A stretch of DNA of 8,731 nt, taken from positions 1 to 8,731 of the forward strand of contig CANBTK010000046.1 in NCBI GenBank assembly GCA_947372365.1. The letters run 5' to 3'. The notes below the pieces were generated by a model, which was given only the letters and a program-made list of their open reading frames with translations, was not told where the DNA came from and did not search any database. Shown one piece after another: positions 7,160 through 8,731 of the stretch; positions within the stretch are counted from its first letter, which is position 1, and each line of letters opens with the position of its first letter. The position numbers and the translations under genes were made by a program. The stretch comes from Flavipsychrobacter stenotrophus (GTDB taxonomy: Bacteria > Bacteroidota > Bacteroidia > Chitinophagales > Chitinophagaceae).

Positions 7160-7437
7160 AATACACCGTTTTTAACCAACAATAAAATTTCAACTGTAAC
7201 CAGAACTAACAAGCCCACGCCCAGCACCAACGAAGAAGCACAGAGGAAAAACGCCCGAACAGTAAGTATAGCCAATGCCGTTATGCAAAAAGCTGATACT
7301 TTCCTGTTTTCCCATGAGAAATTACCTATTAATAAACTCAGGTTTACTAAAGGTAGCAAATTAATAAAGATGGTAATGGCAAGCAACGTATTTACCACCC
7401 GCCATTTGCGGATAGTTGCTATGGAGATGCTGTTCAT
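7156..7437 (-). CDS. Small membrane protein, fifth member of the tandem paralogue array (divergent)
   Basis: A 93-residue hydrophobic protein with about three TM helices (roughly 15-37, 48-66 and 68-89). It carries the array core as IGNFSWENRKV (37-47): Gly38, Asn39 and Trp42 are kept, but the usual arginine after the valine is serine. It ends in VEILLLVKN, the shared C-terminal pattern. Unlike the full members it lacks a cleavable-looking signal peptide and begins with a basic cytosolic-looking segment (IRKWR). Its ATG overlaps the stop of the preceding paralogue (ATGA 7437-7434), and its own stop overlaps the TTG start of the dikinase-like gene, so it ties the array to the enzymes. The family is not recognised and the function is unknown. 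Confidence 0.7.
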   Translation of the reverse strand: MNSISIATIRKWRVVNTLLAITIFINLLPLVNLSLLIGNFSWENRKVSAFCITALAILTVRAFFLCASSLVLGVGLLVLVTVEILLLVKNGVF

Positions 7438-7775
7438 GATTTCCAGCTTTTATACAACAACAAAACTTCTACGCCCAGCAATAGCATCCCGGCAAGCGTC
7501 AACTGCTCTAATATCTTAGCTGCCGCCAAAGACCCGTAAAGGGTAAGGCCCATCAGGGCTATGCAGATACCCCTTACAATGGAGTTCTTCCAGGTGAAAT
7601 TGCCAACGAGCAGGATAAATGTGATTAAGGGTACTACAATGTATAATGAAGCACAAAACAATGCCCACGAATTCCAGGTACCAACAGAATTATGTGCCTG
7701 TACCTGCCCCGGCAAAGCAAAAACCGCCATTGATGACAATGCTATAGCTAACTGTGCTTTTTGTTTTCCATTCAT
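7434..7775 (-). CDS. Small membrane protein with signal peptide, fourth member of the array
   Basis: 113 residues from ATG 7775. The open frame extends 16 codons further to 7823, but that would run into the end of the preceding gene. The 7775 start gives a standard signal peptide (MNGKQKAQ, hydrophobic core, then LPGQVQA with likely cleavage after Ala27) and the same length as the first member. Three TM helices follow (about 38-57, 69-87 and 92-108). The core is VGNFTWKNSIVR (57-68), with Gly58, Asn59, Trp62 and Arg68. The end is VEVLLLYKSW. The basic core loop between helices and the basic tail should lie on the cytosolic side, with the mature N-terminus outside. The gene starts seven bases after the previous stop and overlaps the next start by ATGA. 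Function unknown. Confidence 0.75.
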   Translation of the reverse strand: MNGKQKAQLAIALSSMAVFALPGQVQAHNSVGTWNSWALFCASLYIVVPLITFILLVGNFTWKNSIVRGICIALMGLTLYGSLAAAKILEQLTLAGMLLLGVEVLLLYKSWKS

Positions 7776-7782
7776 TTGTATA

Positions 7783-7992
7783 CTACCATTTAATACTCCT
7801 AAAGAACAAAAATATTTCAACAACCCAAAATATAATTACCGGTAGCACCAATGAATAATCACCGGAACACACTATTAATGAAACGGGCAACAACGGTAAT
7901 AACAGGATGAAGCAAAATACCCTCACCCCAATACTCTTCCAGGATAAGTTACCCAGTGACAGCCCAAAAACTAAAGCGGCATCAATGCCCAC
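7783..7992 (-). CDS. N-terminally truncated array paralogue, possible pseudogene
   Basis: A 69-residue frame with only a GTG start available: an in-frame TAA lies 9 bases upstream, and nearby ATGs are out of frame. It keeps the core LGNLSWKSIGVR (13-24) and the paralogue ending VEIFLFFRS but has no signal peptide and little of the first helix. Reading the other frame just upstream (8018-7974) gives AFATFNGYMWALMPL before a stop. Its WAL codons (TGGGCATTG) match those at the equivalent place in the fourth member (TWNSWAL). Compared with that member, the stretch from WAL to the core is about 26 bases shorter, not a multiple of three, so a deletion seems to have shifted the frame. The signal-peptide region is also gone, replaced by the end of the second member. 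It may still be made as a two-helix protein. Confidence 0.5.
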   Translation of the reverse strand: MGIDAALVFGLSLGNLSWKSIGVRVFCFILLLPLLPVSLIVCSGDYSLVLPVIIFWVVEIFLFFRSIKW

Positions 7993-8018
7993 ATATAGCC
8001 ATTAAAGGTAGCAAAGGC

Positions 8019-8369
8019 TTACTCGGTGAAATTGGCTTCTTTATAACTTTTCTTAATCAAAAATATTTCAACTGCCAGCATAGCACCCAACGGCAATATT
8101 GAAACAGGGCTCACAACGCAGGCTATTAATGCAACCAACACCAGTGGAGTTAATAGCAATATGCACACAACCCTTACAGCCCTATTCCTCCAGTAAGTAT
8201 TACCTATTGTAAGCACAACGCACGACAGGGACAGTACTGCTAACGACCCCAAAAGCCATAAAAAAAAATCTCCAAGGCCACTTTCTGGCTCCATATCGGC
8301 ATAGCAAATACCGGGGGTTACCAAAAAAGCGGCAAGCAGTAAGAGCGGTAATAACACACTTGTTTTCAT
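8019..8369 (-). CDS. Small membrane protein with signal peptide, second member of the array
   Basis: 116 residues. The signal peptide (MKTSVLLPLLLLAAFLVTPG, then CYA, cleavage likely after Ala24) is followed by a short acidic stretch (DMEPESGLGD) and three TM helices (about 36-54, 66-84 and 88-105). The core is IGNTYWRNRAVR (55-66). It ends with VEIFLIKKS plus a short polar tail absent from its relatives. It is closest to the first member. Even at DNA level the core codons TACTGGA and GGGCTGTA are shared, which argues for a fairly recent duplication. ATG 8369 overlaps the first member's TGA (ATGA 8369-8366). Function unknown. Confidence 0.75.
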   Translation of the reverse strand: MKTSVLLPLLLLAAFLVTPGICYADMEPESGLGDFFLWLLGSLAVLSLSCVVLTIGNTYWRNRAVRVVCILLLTPLVLVALIACVVSPVSILPLGAMLAVEIFLIKKSYKEANFTE

Positions 8370-8707
8370 TCCCCGGAGCTTTTGTATATCAACACTACCT
8401 GAATTGCAAAAAAAGCCACGGCTATAATGCCAACCAGCGGAAACGTAACAAATGCCAGGAAAATCAATAACAGCTGAGGCAGCAATAATACAATGGAAAT
8501 AACCCGTACAGCCCGCTTTTTCCAGTACACATTACCAATGGTAACTACAAATGAAACCAGCAACAATACCACCATGATTATAAAAAGGGACTCCAATACC
8601 TCGCCCAATGCTTGCAACCCATGGTTGGCATAACATGCGCCAGGCAGTAGCAATGCCAAAGCAAGCAAAAGGGTGCGGGGAATAACGCTTATCAGGTTTC
8701 TATTCAT
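8366..8707 (-). CDS. Small membrane protein with signal peptide, first visible member of the array
   Basis: 113 residues. The signal peptide has a hydrophobic core about 9-22 and LPGACYA, with likely cleavage after Ala27. Three TM helices follow (about 40-57, 69-87 and 89-107). The core is IGNVYWKKRAVR (57-68), with Gly58, Asn59, Trp62 and Arg68. The C-terminal pattern is IQVVLIYKS, with Gln in place of the Glu found in the other members. The start ATG 8707 makes an ATGA with a TGA that closes a frame coming from beyond the window edge, so there may be another coupled gene upstream. The operon promoter is not in view. The family is unrecognised and the function unknown. Confidence 0.72.
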   Translation of the reverse strand: MNRNLISVIPRTLLLALALLLPGACYANHGLQALGEVLESLFIIMVVLLLVSFVVTIGNVYWKKRAVRVISIVLLLPQLLLIFLAFVTFPLVGIIAVAFFAIQVVLIYKSSGE

Positions 8708-8731
8708 AAAGTCTCAACCATTTTGGTTAAT

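Noticed and set aside
6969..7193. Minus-strand frame of 74 codons spanning the junction of the last array gene and the dikinase-like gene
   Set aside because: It is out of frame with both real genes. The TTG-started frame gives a sensible TM anchor and leads into the conserved domains.
7776..7823. 16-codon N-terminal extension of the fourth array gene
   Set aside because: It would overlap the previous gene and destroy the signal peptide. ATG 7775 gives a length and leader matching the other full members.
7156..8369. Array proteins as VirB2/TrbC-type pilins
   Set aside because: The length and signal peptide fit, but they show three helices after the leader and a conserved GNxxW core, and no conjugation or secretion genes are nearby.

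Overview
The window looks like a chromosomal segment of a Bacteroidota bacterium (Flavobacterium/Chitinophaga-type). Base composition is moderate, start codons are preceded by A-rich stretches (for example ACAAAATG) rather than clear Shine-Dalgarno sequences, and the VTC and DUF4956 pair occurs in such genomes. This assignment is inferred from style and gene families. No rRNA, tRNA, CRISPR array or insertion sequence was seen.

Left half, plus strand: the last 28 codons of an unidentified gene (3-89), an Old Yellow Enzyme-type ene-reductase (239-1348), a classical short-chain dehydrogenase/reductase (1517-2278), a 307-base gap with a strong hairpin and other inverted repeats, and a DUF2252 protein of kinase-like fold (2586-3755). 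The two oxidoreductases look like ordinary redox or detoxification enzymes. The DUF2252 gene meets the minus-strand operon tail to tail over 39 bases that contain a small symmetric hairpin.

Right half, minus strand: one tightly packed operon running from at least 8707 down to 3795, with its promoter outside the window. In transcription order it holds five small multi-TM membrane proteins that are paralogues of one another (8366-8707, 8019-8369, 7783-7992, 7434-7775, 7156-7437), a membrane-anchored protein with a swivelling phosphohistidine domain followed by a PPDK-type ATP-grasp domain (5183-7159), a VTC/TTM-fold polyphosphate polymerase-like protein (4414-5163), and a DUF4956 integral membrane protein (3795-4424). 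Several junctions are stop/start overlaps (ATGA, ATGA, TTGA, and 11 bases at VTC/DUF4956), so the genes are probably translated as a coupled set.

The operon is the part worth attention. The small proteins share a core G-N-x-x-W-[KRE] followed by V-R between TM helices and a C-terminal [VI]-E-[IV]-x-L…K-[SN] end. I do not recognise the family. The middle member has lost its signal peptide, and the remains of its N-terminus can still be read in another frame. The dikinase-like protein has the domain order of glucan/phosphoglucan water dikinases (His domain, then ATP-grasp, no PEP-binding barrel) rather than that of PEP synthase. Together with the VTC and DUF4956 partners this suggests a membrane-associated phosphate-polymer or phospho-glycan system. 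That reading is an inference from gene order.
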